Assembly: GCF_001701045.1 (NCBI RefSeq)
Contig: NZ_CP016757.1
Coordinates: 248,001 to 312,000, forward strand
Source of the DNA: Cloacibacillus porcorum
Lineage (GTDB): Bacteria; Synergistota; Synergistia; Synergistales; Synergistaceae
DNA: 64,000 nt
Direction of reading: 5' to 3'
Every line of letters starts with the position of its first letter. Position 1 is the stretch's first letter. Positions 44,558 through 52,621 of the stretch are shown in pieces. A program made the translations under genes and the position numbers. Under the pieces are notes generated by a model, which saw only the letters and a program-made list of their open reading frames with translations, had not been told where the DNA came from and searched no databases.

Positions 44558-45297
44558 AAAATCTGTCGGTCGCCTATCCGGACGGCACGACGGCCGTGGA
44601 TAGGGTCGGCTTCAGTCTGGCGCGTGGGGAGAGCGCGGCGCTCATCGGCGCGAACGGCGCGGGAAAGACCTCGCTCATCATGGCGCTGGTCGGCGTCCTG
44701 CCCTCGACGGGCGTCGTCCGGGCCTGCGGTACGGAGTTGACCAAGAAGAGCCTCGCGGAGATACGCTCAAAGGTCGGCGTCCTCTTCCAGAACCCCGACG
44801 ACCAGCTCTTTATGGCCTCGATCTACGACGATATCGCCTTCGGCCCGCGCAATATGGGGCTCTCCGAGGAGGAGGTGGCGCGGCGCGTGGACCAAAGCCT
44901 CGCCCTGCTGCATATCGAACATCTGCGCGGCAAGACGGCGCTCAAGGTCTCCGGCGGCGAAAAGCGCATGGCGGCGCTCGCGACGGTGCTCGCGATGGAG
45001 CCCGCGGTGATGCTCTTTGACGAGCCGACCGCCTTCCTTGACCCGCGGGCGCGGCGCAACCTGATAAACGTGCTTAAGGCCCTGCCTCACACCAAACTTA
45101 TCGCCACGCACGACCTGACCTTCGCCGAAGAGGTCTGCGAACGCTCGATACTGCTCAAAGGCGGCAGACTCTTCGCCGACGGCCCCTCGCGCGAACTGTT
45201 CTATAACGGGCCGCTCATGGATGAATGCGGCGTCGAAGCCATCTCCGCGGGGCCGCAGCCCTGCCCGTCAGGAAACGGCAAAAGGAGCGTTTCATAA
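44545..45297 (+). CDS. larO: ECF transporter ATPase component (CbiO/NikO, LarO-like)
   Basis: 250 aa ABC ATPase: Walker A GANGAGKTSLI, Q-loop FQNPDDQLF, signature LKVSGGEKRMAALA, Walker B VMLFDEPTA, H-loop IATHD. It powers nickel uptake with LarMN and LarQ. Its TAA overlaps the ATG of larE. Confidence 0.94.
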   Translation: MLDIENLSVAYPDGTTAVDRVGFSLARGESAALIGANGAGKTSLIMALVGVLPSTGVVRACGTELTKKSLAEIRSKVGVLFQNPDDQLFMASIYDDIAFGPRNMGLSEEEVARRVDQSLALLHIEHLRGKTALKVSGGEKRMAALATVLAMEPAVMLFDEPTAFLDPRARRNLINVLKALPHTKLIATHDLTFAEEVCERSILLKGGRLFADGPSRELFYNGPLMDECGVEAISAGPQPCPSGNGKRSVS

Positions 45298-46043
45298 TGG
45301 AACTCAGCGATTTCTTCCGCGAAAACCCACGCGCCGCCCTGGCCTTCTCCGGAGGCACGGACTCCGCTTATCTTCTTTACGAGGCGCTGCAATGCGGTGC
45401 GGAGGTGCGTCCCTACTACGTCAAGACGCCCTTCCAGCCGCGTTTTGAACTAGACGACGCGCTGCGCCTTACGAAAGAGCTGGGCACGGAGCTGACCGTC
45501 ATCGAATACGACATCCTGGACGACGGGCTCGTCGCCGCGAATCCCGCCGACCGCTGCTACCACTGCAAGAAAAAACTCTTCGGCCTGCTGCTGCGCGAGC
45601 GGGCGGCGAACGACGGCCTCTCCCTCATCATCGACGGCACCAACGCCTCCGACGACGCGGGTGACCGTCCGGGAATGCGCGCGCTAGGCGAACTCTGCGT
45701 CCGCTCGCCGCTGCGCGAGTGCGGCCTTACGAAGGCGGAGATACGCGCGCGCTCGAAGGAGGCGGGGCTATTCACCTGGAACAAACCGGCCTACGCCTGC
45801 CTCGCGACGCGCGTCCCCACGGGACGGCCCATCGAAAGAGAGCTGCTGCAGCGTGTGGAGGGGGCGGAGAGCGAACTGTTCGCCCTCGGCTTCACAGACT
45901 TCCGCGTGCGCCTCTTTCACGAGGCGGCGCGTATCCAGCTCCCCGCCGCTCAGATGGCGGCGGCGCTGGAAAGGCGCGGGGATATTCTCGCGAGGCTGAA
46001 AAAGTATTTTGATACCATTCTTCTTGATATGGAGACGAGATAA
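45297..46043 (+). CDS. larE: ATP-dependent sacrificial sulfur transferase LarE
   Basis: 248 aa. PP-loop ATP pyrophosphatase motif ALAFSGGTDSAYLLYEAL; further family blocks RCYHCKKKLF and KPAYACLATRVPTGRPI, the latter with the cysteine expected to give up its sulfur. LarE converts the adenylylated pyridinium carboxylate to its thiocarboxylate during nickel-pincer nucleotide synthesis. ATG at 45297 with AAAGGAG upstream, overlapping the transporter stop. Confidence 0.94.
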   Translation: MELSDFFRENPRAALAFSGGTDSAYLLYEALQCGAEVRPYYVKTPFQPRFELDDALRLTKELGTELTVIEYDILDDGLVAANPADRCYHCKKKLFGLLLRERAANDGLSLIIDGTNASDDAGDRPGMRALGELCVRSPLRECGLTKAEIRARSKEAGLFTWNKPAYACLATRVPTGRPIERELLQRVEGAESELFALGFTDFRVRLFHEAARIQLPAAQMAAALERRGDILARLKKYFDTILLDMETR

Positions 46044-46045
46044 AA

Positions 46046-46801
46046 ATGGAGAAAAAAGAGCTCAGAGAATTGCTTGAAAGGCTCTCCTCCGGCGCGGCGA
46101 GCGTCGACGAGGTGATGATGAAACTTAAGGGCGGCCCCTTCCGCGATCTTGGTTTCGCGAAGCTCGACAGCCACCGCGCGCTGCGTCAGGGTGTGGCGGA
46201 GGTAATCTACGGCGCGGGAAAGACGCCGCGGCAGATCGCCGACATCGCCGCCGCGATGCTTGAAGAGGGACAGCGGACCGTGCTCATCACGCGGATGAGC
46301 GCCGAGGCCGCCGCCGTCGTCGAAAAAGCGGTGCCGCTCGCCTATCACGAAATGGGGCGCGTCGGCATCGCGGGCGAGATGCCGGAGCCGGACGGACGCG
46401 GCAAAATAGTGATCGCCACCGGCGGCACCAGCGACATGCCCGTCGCCGAAGAGGCGGCGCTCACGGCGGAGGCGCTCGGGAACGAGGTGACGCGCCTCTA
46501 CGACGTCGGCGTCGCGGGGCTGCACCGCCTGCTCTCACACACCGACGACGTGATGACGGCCTCCGCCATCGTCGCGATCGCGGGTATGGAGGGGGCGCTC
46601 GCCTCCGTCATCGGCGGCCTCGCCGACTGTCCCGTCATCGCCGTACCGACGAGTATCGGCTACGGGGCCTCATTCGGCGGCCTCTCGGCGCTGCTCTCGA
46701 TGCTCAATTCCTGCGCCAGCGGCGTCAGCGTCGTCAACATAGACAACGGTTTCGGAGCGGCCTATCTTGCCAGCATGATAAACCACATAGGAGTGAAATA
46801 A
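46046..46801 (+). CDS. larB: Nickel-pincer cofactor synthesis protein LarB (NaAD carboxylase/hydrolase)
   Basis: 251 aa, PurE-like C-terminal fold (VIATGGTSDMPVAEEAALTA; AIAGMEGALASVIGGL; PTSIGYGASFGGLSALLSML). LarB carboxylates nicotinic acid adenine dinucleotide at C5 and releases AMP, the first step of the pathway. It starts 2 bp after larE. Confidence 0.94.
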   Translation: MEKKELRELLERLSSGAASVDEVMMKLKGGPFRDLGFAKLDSHRALRQGVAEVIYGAGKTPRQIADIAAAMLEEGQRTVLITRMSAEAAAVVEKAVPLAYHEMGRVGIAGEMPEPDGRGKIVIATGGTSDMPVAEEAALTAEALGNEVTRLYDVGVAGLHRLLSHTDDVMTASAIVAIAGMEGALASVIGGLADCPVIAVPTSIGYGASFGGLSALLSMLNSCASGVSVVNIDNGFGAAYLASMINHIGVK

Positions 46802-46802
46802 A

Positions 46803-47678
46803 ATGAAGACCTTATACCTTGACTGCAGCATGGGAGCCGCGGGCGACATGCTGACGGCGGCGCTGCTGGAGCTCCATCCGGACCCCGCCGCCTTCCTTGA
46901 GAAGATGAACGGGCTCGCGCTTCCGGGCGTGGCGGTAACCGCCGCCCCCTGCGTCAAATGCGGCATCACGGGAACGCACGTCTCCGTCGCCGTAAACGGC
47001 GAAGAGGAGGAGAGCGTGGAGGCGGGGACGCCTCATGGCCATGAACACCGCCATTGCCACGAAGAGGCGCATGGGCACGAACATACCCACAGCCATCCCC
47101 ACCCGCACGAACACGGGCACGGACATGGGCACGGAGAGGCGCATCACAGTCACGAGGGCCACAGCCACGCCGGGATGCGCGAAATAGAGCACATCCTCTC
47201 GCACCTCGACCTGCCGGAAAAGGTACGCGCCGACGCGCTCGCCGTCTACGCGCTGATCGCGGAGGCGGAGGCGAAGGTACACGGCAGGCCGGTCTCCGAG
47301 GTCCATTTCCATGAGGTGGGGGCGATGGACGCCGCCGCCGACATCACCGGCGTCTGCCTGCTGCTGCACGAACTCGCGCCGGAGCGGATAATCGCCTCTC
47401 CCGTCCACGTCGGAAGCGGACACGTCCACTGCGCGCACGGCGTGCTTCCCGTCCCCGCGCCAGCGGCGGCGGAGATACTGCGCGGCGTCCCCATCTACGG
47501 CGGCGCGGTGCGCGGCGAGCTCTGCACCCCCACGGGGGCGGCGCTGCTCAAATATTTTGCCGATGACTTCGCGCCGCTGCCGGTGATAAAGGTCTCGAAA
47601 ATCGGCTACGGCATGGGCAAAAAAGACTTCGCCTGGGCAAACTGCGTGCGGGCGATGATCGGAGAGGCGGAAATATAA
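46803..47678 (+). CDS. larC: Nickel-insertion protein LarC, N-terminal part only
   Basis: 291 aa. It begins with the LarC signature LYLDCSMGAAGDMLTAALLE, has a very His-rich metal loop (about 79-118, many HxH and GHGHG units), and continues through VHFHEVGAMDAAADITGVC to the end of the first domain (IGYGMGKKDF). Full LarC proteins run to about 400 aa with a second, CTP-binding cyclometallase domain. Here a stop follows MIGEAEI and then a terminator; no frame contains that domain. It overlaps nothing and ends the operon. Either the second half is encoded elsewhere or the gene is truncated. Confidence 0.9.
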   Translation: MKTLYLDCSMGAAGDMLTAALLELHPDPAAFLEKMNGLALPGVAVTAAPCVKCGITGTHVSVAVNGEEEESVEAGTPHGHEHRHCHEEAHGHEHTHSHPHPHEHGHGHGHGEAHHSHEGHSHAGMREIEHILSHLDLPEKVRADALAVYALIAEAEAKVHGRPVSEVHFHEVGAMDAAADITGVCLLLHELAPERIIASPVHVGSGHVHCAHGVLPVPAPAAAEILRGVPIYGGAVRGELCTPTGAALLKYFADDFAPLPVIKVSKIGYGMGKKDFAWANCVRAMIGEAEI

Positions 47679-47734
47679 CAAAAAAATTCGCTCCGCGTCT
47701 CTCATTCCACGGAGGCGGAGCGGTGGTTTAATAA

Positions 47735-47778
47735 AAAGAGAGACCGGCGGGGCTGTACGCTTCCGCCGGTCTCTCTTT
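47735..47778. terminator. Bidirectional terminator
   Basis: Perfect 16-bp stem AAAGAGAGACCGGCGG/CCGCCGGTCTCTCTTT between the convergent larC and permease genes; another GC hairpin lies just upstream (47689-47722). Confidence 0.88.
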
Positions 47779-47796
47779 ATGAGGTGAGTTCCCAAT

Positions 47797-48687
47797 CTAT
47801 ACCAAAAAGTCGGTGACAAGGCCGGTGAGGGCCGCGAATACCATTATAAAAAGCAGATACAGGAGGAAATTTCTCATGCCGAGCACGATCTTGAGCGCGC
47901 CGAGGTTCGTCACCTTCGTAGCGGGGCCGGTTATCATGAAGGCCGCCGCCGCGCCGAGCCCCATGCCGCTCTGCATCCATTCCGCCAGCAGCGGGATGGT
48001 GCCGCCGCCGCAGGCGTAAAGCGGGACGCCCGCCGTCGCCGCCACAAGGACGCCGAAGCCGCTGTCGCCGCCGAAGAGCCACGCGACTGCGGTCGGAGGG
48101 ACGAGGCGCATAAACAGCGCCGCGAGAAAAATACCCGCGAGGAAATAGGGGCCGGTGGCCTTGATATTCCGCAGGATATTTTTCAAAAGGCGCATTGCCA
48201 TATGGGGGTCTGTATCACGGTTCTCCGCCTCCTGGAGGCCGGAGAAGCTGAAAAAATTCCCGCCGCGGGACAGATATCTCACACAGAGCCCCGCCGCCGC
48301 GCCGCAGAGGAAGGCGGAGAGCGTCCTGACGGCGAGCGCCCCTTTACCGAGCGCCGCGCTGTAGATCATCAGCTGCGGGTTGAGCAGGATAGAGCTCATC
48401 ATGAAGGCCGCGAGCCAGTCGTCCTTCAGCCCCTTCTCCGATAGCGAGGCGGCGATCGGTATGGTCCCGTACATGCAGAGCGGCGAGACGATGCCGAGAA
48501 TGCTTGCCGGTATCACGCCGAAGGCTCCGAAACGCGCGCCCTGCATCGCGCCGAGCAGCCCGTGTATCCGCTCTTTCGCGAAGACCGAAATCAGCGAACC
48601 GAGAAGAATGCCGAACGCCCAGAAGGGGGCGATCTCCTTAAAGAGCGTTGCAAAATAATAACTGAAATAGATAATTTCCTGCTTCAT
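47797..48687 (-). CDS. YraQ/ArsP-type (DUF318) permease
   Basis: 296 aa, about eight membrane helices. Family blocks include SPLCMYGTIPIAASL, the SSILLNPQLMIY repeat and VPLYACGGGTIPLLAEWM, each with a cysteine. Members export methylated arsenicals or are putative thiol-reactive compound or metal permeases; the substrate here is unknown. It is a single gene driven by a MerR-type promoter. Confidence 0.87.
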   Translation of the reverse strand: MKQEIIYFSYYFATLFKEIAPFWAFGILLGSLISVFAKERIHGLLGAMQGARFGAFGVIPASILGIVSPLCMYGTIPIAASLSEKGLKDDWLAAFMMSSILLNPQLMIYSAALGKGALAVRTLSAFLCGAAAGLCVRYLSRGGNFFSFSGLQEAENRDTDPHMAMRLLKNILRNIKATGPYFLAGIFLAALFMRLVPPTAVAWLFGGDSGFGVLVAATAGVPLYACGGGTIPLLAEWMQSGMGLGAAAAFMITGPATKVTNLGALKIVLGMRNFLLYLLFIMVFAALTGLVTDFLV

Positions 48688-48734
48688 GCCCCTGTCCGTC
48701 CCCTCTGCCTCGCACGGATTCCCGTTCTGCGGCC

Positions 48735-48765
48735 ATGTTACACGTTAGAGTCTTCTCTAAGTCAA
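48735..48765 (-). promoter_or_regulatory. MerR-type promoter 9 (permease)
   Basis: Minus strand: TTGACT (48765-48760), 19-bp spacer, TAACAT (48740-48735); dyad TTAGAGAAGACTCTAA. About 48 bp upstream of the permease start. Confidence 0.82.
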
Positions 48766-48830
48766 ACGGCGGCTGCCTGCGCGCGGGGTAAACGTATCAA
48801 GAATGGAGATAGACAAGAAATTACGGTTTA

Positions 48831-49089
48831 TTTAGCTTTTGACTTTGCCCTTAAAGGCGCCCTCTCAGAGGGAGCTGGCTCGGCGATGTTTTTCGCCGAG
48901 ACTGAGGGAGAGTTGCCCTTATGTTCTCCCGCGCCATACAGAGCAACACTCCTTCCGTCAGCCGCCAAAAACAGGCGGCCGACACCTCTGATGTAACTAC
49001 CAGCCGAATCGCACAAATCAGAAGAACTCTGATTTGGCTCCCTGGCCGCCTCAGAGAGGGAGGCTGTAAGGGCAAAGTCAAAAGCTAAA
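48831..49089. repeat. Palindrome-rich dispersed element with 23-bp perfect terminal inverted repeats
   Basis: 259 bp bounded by TTTAGCTTTTGACTTTGCCC (48831 onward, 23 bp in total) and its exact inverse (49067-49089). Inside are the GGCGCCCTCTCAGAGGGAGCT hairpin region, CTCGGCGA/TTCGCCGAG, GCCGCC/GGCGGC and a hairpin (49003-49047) shared with the tRNA-Leu repeat array. No protein coding. It resembles a MITE or REP-type element. A second copy is the target of the IS3 insertion at 53.4-56.5 kb. Confidence 0.8.
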
Positions 49090-49330
49090 CTGTTATTTCT
49101 CTTCCGGCCAGATTTGCCTTCCCTTGGTCTTTCATCGATGCGCTTGCCCTGTTCCTGCGCGGTTGTTGAGGCGGTCGTCGGCCCTGGCCGGACAGAAGGG
49201 CATGATCTCTATTTTTTTCTTGGCTTTGCCTCTATTATTCCATGTAGCTTAAGAGGCCGTGAGCGGCGGAGAGGCGTCTTTACGCTCTGTTCTTATGGGA
49301 CAGACGCCGCTCCGTCCTGCCGCGGCCTTC
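49090..49330. other. Gene-free spacer
   Basis: 241 bp between the dispersed repeat and the end of the MerR gene. It holds an imperfect GGCGTCT/AGACGCC hairpin (about 49268-49304) that may terminate the MerR operon on the minus strand; otherwise nothing recognisable. Confidence 0.5.
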
Positions 49331-49750
49331 TCAGACGGCGCGGTCTTCCTCCGCGCCCTCCGGCTGGCGCCAGCGTTTAACGGTACTCTCCGTCTCCGGC
49401 AGCAGCAGGCTGTCATAATGTTCGAGCTGGTAATCGGCCTGTTTGAGACAGCTGCAGAGACGGTCGATCTTCGTCATGAGGCTGCGGCGCGTCTCCAGCA
49501 GGATGACCTTACGCTCCTGCCTGGTGCCGCTGCCGAGCATCGCCAGCTTCACGTAATTCAGGATCGCCTCAAGCGGCATGCCGATCTCCTTAAACTGCTG
49601 GATGAAATTTATCCATTCGATCGTCTCGCCGCCGTAGGCGCGCAGTCCGCTCTCCGTTCTAGGTACCGGCGGTATGAGCCCTATGCGCTCGTAATACCTG
49701 AGGGTGTCCGCCGAAAGCCCGGTTCTCTCCGCCGCTTCGCTGATTGTCAT
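49331..49750 (-). CDS. MerR-family regulator (AdhR-like)
   Basis: 139 aa; HTH ISEAAERTGLSADTLRYYER and wing GLRAYGGETIEWINFIQQF closely parallel the MerR at 36.3 kb, followed by the IPLEAILNYVKL-type helix and coiled coil. It lacks the WIEFIKC cysteine of that paralogue (Gln here) but has one Cys in the coiled coil (CSCLKQ has two). It follows a second, shorter MerR-like gene after 33 bp. Candidate co-regulator of the 19-bp-spacer promoters. Confidence 0.9.
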   Translation of the reverse strand: MTISEAAERTGLSADTLRYYERIGLIPPVPRTESGLRAYGGETIEWINFIQQFKEIGMPLEAILNYVKLAMLGSGTRQERKVILLETRRSLMTKIDRLCSCLKQADYQLEHYDSLLLPETESTVKRWRQPEGAEEDRAV

Positions 49751-49783
49751 TTTTCTCCTCTCCTTTTGACCGTTTCGCGCGCG

Positions 49784-50137
49784 CTATCTTTGCGCGCCCT
49801 CTTTTTTAATCTCTCTTATCAAATAATCCAGGGAATCCAGCGCCCGCTGTCTGGCGTGAATATCCTCCAGCAGGCGGCAGCGCTGCCGTTTCAAAATCCT
49901 GACGCGTTCGCCGCAGTTTCCCTCCTCGTCGAGAAGCACAGGGTTTTGTTCCAGTGTCGTTGTTTCGAGCCCCGCGTTGAGCAGGGAGTGGATCATGCCG
50001 AGACGCCGCAGTTCGCCCTCTCCGTAATCGGGGCTGCCGTCCTCATCTTTCCCGCAATTCAGCAGTCCGCCCCGCTCGTAGGCCTGCAGCCTTTCCTTAT
50101 CTATATGAAAGGAGCGGCAAACTTCGTCGATAGTCAT
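49784..50137 (-). CDS. Divergent short MerR-like protein
   Basis: 117 aa. The N-terminal HTH is recognisable but degenerate (MTIDEVCRSFHIDKERLQAY, then ERGGLL), and the wing arginines are mostly replaced (SPDYGEGELRRLGMIHSL). The C-terminal coiled coil is intact. It may not bind MerR-type operators alone; it could form heterodimers with the adjacent full MerR. Same operon as the 49.3-kb regulator. Confidence 0.75.
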   Translation of the reverse strand: MTIDEVCRSFHIDKERLQAYERGGLLNCGKDEDGSPDYGEGELRRLGMIHSLLNAGLETTTLEQNPVLLDEEGNCGERVRILKRQRCRLLEDIHARQRALDSLDYLIREIKKEGAQR

Positions 50138-50151
50138 CCAAACCCTTCTTT

Positions 50152-50237
50152 GACGATAAAAAATAGTGTAAACGCCGCGGCTTGGAAAAATTTCCTGTCC
50201 TTCCCGGCTGCGTTTACACTATAAATTTTTATCGCGT
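50152..50237. terminator. Long inverted repeat with T-runs on both strands
   Basis: Arms ATAGTGTAAACGC (50163-50175) and GCGTTTACACTAT (50210-50222) are exact inverses and extend outward imperfectly (GATAAAAA/TTTTTATC). T-runs flank both sides. It would end LysR transcription. On the minus strand a TTAGAC-18-TATAGT promoter overlaps the right arm, so a MerR-operon transcript would begin within the hairpin and meet the terminator at once (possible attenuator). Confidence 0.6.
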
Positions 50238-50320
50238 GTATGTCTAATGCTTATGTTTTATGGCTTAATCATGCCTGAAAGGCATTTAAAATGGCGTCTG
50301 CATATGGCCGCAGAGGCAGA

Positions 50321-51208
50321 TCAGGCGAGAGTCTTTTTGATGTGTTCGATAAACTTGGCCGCCGCGAGGCTGAATGGCTGCCCGCGTTTCCAGGCCAGCA
50401 CGGAGGTTGCCCGCAGCTCGGGAAAGAGCGGCAGGCAGACGAGCCTGCTCCGGTCAAGATAGGGGCGTCCGCCCTCGATAGTGACGGAGCGGCCGATGCC
50501 CTTTTCCACCATTATCGAGGCGTTGGTGCTCATGCTGCTTGTCACGACGATATTTCTCCTGTCGAACGAGGGGCCGAACCAGTTGAAAAGTTCGCTCTGC
50601 ACGTTTCCCCTCATCGGAAAGATGAGCGGGGCGTCCAAAAGATCTTCGCGGCGCACATATTCTTGTGACGCGAGAGGGTCGTCGGGCCGCATGATTACCG
50701 CCCACCGCTCCTTTACCTTCAGGCGGACGAACTCATACTTTTCAATATCTATCGGCTCCAGCAGCAGGCCGATATCCGTAAGCCCCCTGTCCATGCGCTC
50801 CTTTGTGAGGTCGGCGCTCGCGGTGAGGAGCTCATAGCGCATCAGAGGATACCTGATTTTTGCCGATTTTATCAGCTCCGCCAGTGTCTGTACCGACGCC
50901 AGTTCGCCCGCGCCGATGGTTACGGTGCCGTCGACGAGCTCGTCCTGTTCGAGAAGCTCCCTCTCCGTCTTGTCGATGAGATCGACAATCTCTTCCGCGC
51001 GGCGGCGCAGCAGCATCCCCTCGTTTGTCAGCACGATCCTGCGCGTGCCGCGGTGGAAGAGCCTGACGCCGACCTCCTCCTCAAACTGGGCCAGCTGGCG
51101 TGAGAGCGTAGGCTGTGTGATATGCAGCATCTCCGCCGCCTTTGTGATACTTTCCTCCCTGACTACGGTCAGGAAATACCGCAGAACTCTGACCTCCACC
51201 ATCCGCAC
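50321..51208 (-). CDS. LysR-family transcriptional regulator
   Basis: 295 aa. N-terminal winged HTH is standard (LRYFLTVVREESITKAAEML; ITQPTLSRQLAQFEEEVGVR) and the C-terminal periplasmic-binding-type effector domain spans about 90-290. LysR proteins of this kind often sit beside flavodoxin/cupin/AKR clusters. It is divergent from the exported cyclophilin-like gene with a 240-bp spacer containing a MerR-type promoter. Confidence 0.93.
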   Translation of the reverse strand: MRMVEVRVLRYFLTVVREESITKAAEMLHITQPTLSRQLAQFEEEVGVRLFHRGTRRIVLTNEGMLLRRRAEEIVDLIDKTERELLEQDELVDGTVTIGAGELASVQTLAELIKSAKIRYPLMRYELLTASADLTKERMDRGLTDIGLLLEPIDIEKYEFVRLKVKERWAVIMRPDDPLASQEYVRREDLLDAPLIFPMRGNVQSELFNWFGPSFDRRNIVVTSSMSTNASIMVEKGIGRSVTIEGGRPYLDRSRLVCLPLFPELRATSVLAWKRGQPFSLAAAKFIEHIKKTLA

Positions 51209-51347
51209 CCCCGTATCTATTTCGTTCTATTGCCCTGTTCTAAGCTGTTTATGTATTATAACAAAGAGCCCGATTCTCTCTTTAGCTTTTGCGGCAGGGA
51301 AAAGCGGGGATTGCGCGACTTCGCCGTGGGAAGTTTTGCACGCACGC

Positions 51348-51378
51348 TTGACTTGGAGTTCACTTCAACATGTATCCT
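51348..51378 (+). promoter_or_regulatory. MerR-type promoter 10 (cyclophilin-like gene)
   Basis: TTGACT, 19-bp spacer, TATCCT; dyad TTGGAGTTCACTTCAA. Confidence 0.78.
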
Positions 51379-51451
51379 GATCTGCAATGACGTCGTCGGT
51401 TCTACTCTTGGCCCGACATCCAGAAAACTATTGAAGGAGATGTGGAATATA

Positions 51452-51871
51452 GTGAAAAAATTACTTGCGCTTCTCTGTGCCGCAGCGTTTCTGGCTGCCA
51501 CACCGGGAGCGGAGGCCTCTCCACGGCGGATAAGGTTGATCTTCGCGGGAAGAGAGGCTATCGTCGAACTTTATGACAATGCGGCGGCGGCCAGCCTTGT
51601 TAAGATGTTGCCGCTGACGCTTGATTTTGAGGATTACGGAGGTAAGGAGAGGATTGCCTACCCGCCTGAAAAGCTGTCTGCCGAAGGGATGCCGGACAGT
51701 TACGCGCCAAAGGCGGGCGAGATGACGGTCTATGCGCCGTGGGGCAACATCGCGATATTTTACAAAGACCACCACAGCTCCGGCGGCCTTGTGCCGGTAG
51801 GGCGATTTGTATCCGGGGCGGAGGCGATCACGGTGATGGGAGAGGGGGTGCGCGTCGAAGAGATACGATGA
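51452..51871 (+). CDS. Exported cyclophilin-like fold protein
   Basis: About 139 aa. Signal peptide (VKKLLALLCAAAFLAATPGA, then EA) followed by a cyclophilin_like domain (IRLIFAGREAIVELYDN; YAPKAGEMTVYAPWGNIAIF). These small proteins lack proven isomerase activity and recur with flavodoxins and cupins. GAAGGAG lies 12 bases before the GTG at 51452; an ATG at 51440 would touch that site directly, so the GTG is slightly preferred. Confidence 0.8.
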   Translation: MKKLLALLCAAAFLAATPGAEASPRRIRLIFAGREAIVELYDNAAAASLVKMLPLTLDFEDYGGKERIAYPPEKLSAEGMPDSYAPKAGEMTVYAPWGNIAIFYKDHHSSGGLVPVGRFVSGAEAITVMGEGVRVEEIR

Positions 51872-52042
51872 GCATAGCTTCACGATAAAATTGAGTTGGA
51901 CCGCTGATGTTTACGGGCTGCCGGCTCTAAAATGATTTCAATATCTTGTTGGACTATCAGCCTGTGGCACACTCAAATACCTATCCTTCCGGCATTGGTT
52001 TCAATAATGGCTGGGCAAGTATTTCAATCAGGAGGCAATATA

Positions 52043-52558
52043 ATGAAGAATGCAAAAATGCAAAAATTTTTTATGATCGCTGCGGTGGCGGTTCTATTTC
52101 TCTCCTTCTCCATAGAGGGCGCGTCTGCGGCGGAAAATGCGGCGAAGCAGAATATCATTCGTGTAGGCGCATATCCGTCGGCGGAGGGCGGCGCGGAGAT
52201 ATTTACCGGCAGGGTACGTATAGACAATCTCTTTCCTGCCCAGTCTCCTGCGAAGTTTTCCGGAGCCTACGTAACTTTTGAGCCCGGAGCGCGTTCAAAC
52301 TGGCACACCCACACGGTTGGGCAAACGCTTGTCGTCACCTCCGGTATCGGGCTGACACAGGAATGGGGCGGTCCGATCGTTGAGGTACATCCGGGCGACG
52401 TTATACAGTGTCCCGTGGGAGTAAAACACTGGCACGGCGCGGCACCTAAAACCTCAATGACGCATCTGTCGGTTTGCGAAGAACGGGACGGAAAGGTCGT
52501 CAATTGGATGGAGAAGGTCACCGACGAGCAGTACCGGCAATATAAAGGCAAAAATTAA
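52043..52558 (+). CDS. Exported cupin-domain protein, third paralogue
   Basis: 171 aa. Signal peptide about 1-29 (core [20 protein letters not shown]), then a cupin domain with [16 protein letters not shown] and [21 protein letters not shown] at 52043 has AGGAGG upstream. It follows the cyclophilin-like gene by 171 bp and may share promoter 10. A terminator follows. Confidence 0.9.
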   Translation: MKNAKMQKFFMIAAVAVLFLSFSIEGASAAENAAKQNIIRVGAYPSAEGGAEIFTGRVRIDNLFPAQSPAKFSGAYVTFEPGARSNWHTHTVGQTLVVTSGIGLTQEWGGPIVEVHPGDVIQCPVGVKHWHGAAPKTSMTHLSVCEERDGKVVNWMEKVTDEQYRQYKGKN

Positions 52559-52585
52559 GAGCTGCCGCTGATTGATGTGAAATGT

Positions 52586-52621
52586 GCCCCTCTCCGCGGT
52601 CTGCGCAGAGAGGGGCTTTAT
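52586..52621 (+). terminator. Terminator after cupin gene
   Basis: Perfect 9-bp stem GCCCCTCTC/GAGAGGGGC followed by TTTATT. Confidence 0.82.

Noticed and set aside
51880-51930. Twelfth copy of the AGAGT/ACTCT promoter before the 52-kb cupin
   Set aside because: Only the right half of the dyad (GGCTCTAA) is present, with no -35 at the proper distance and no -10.
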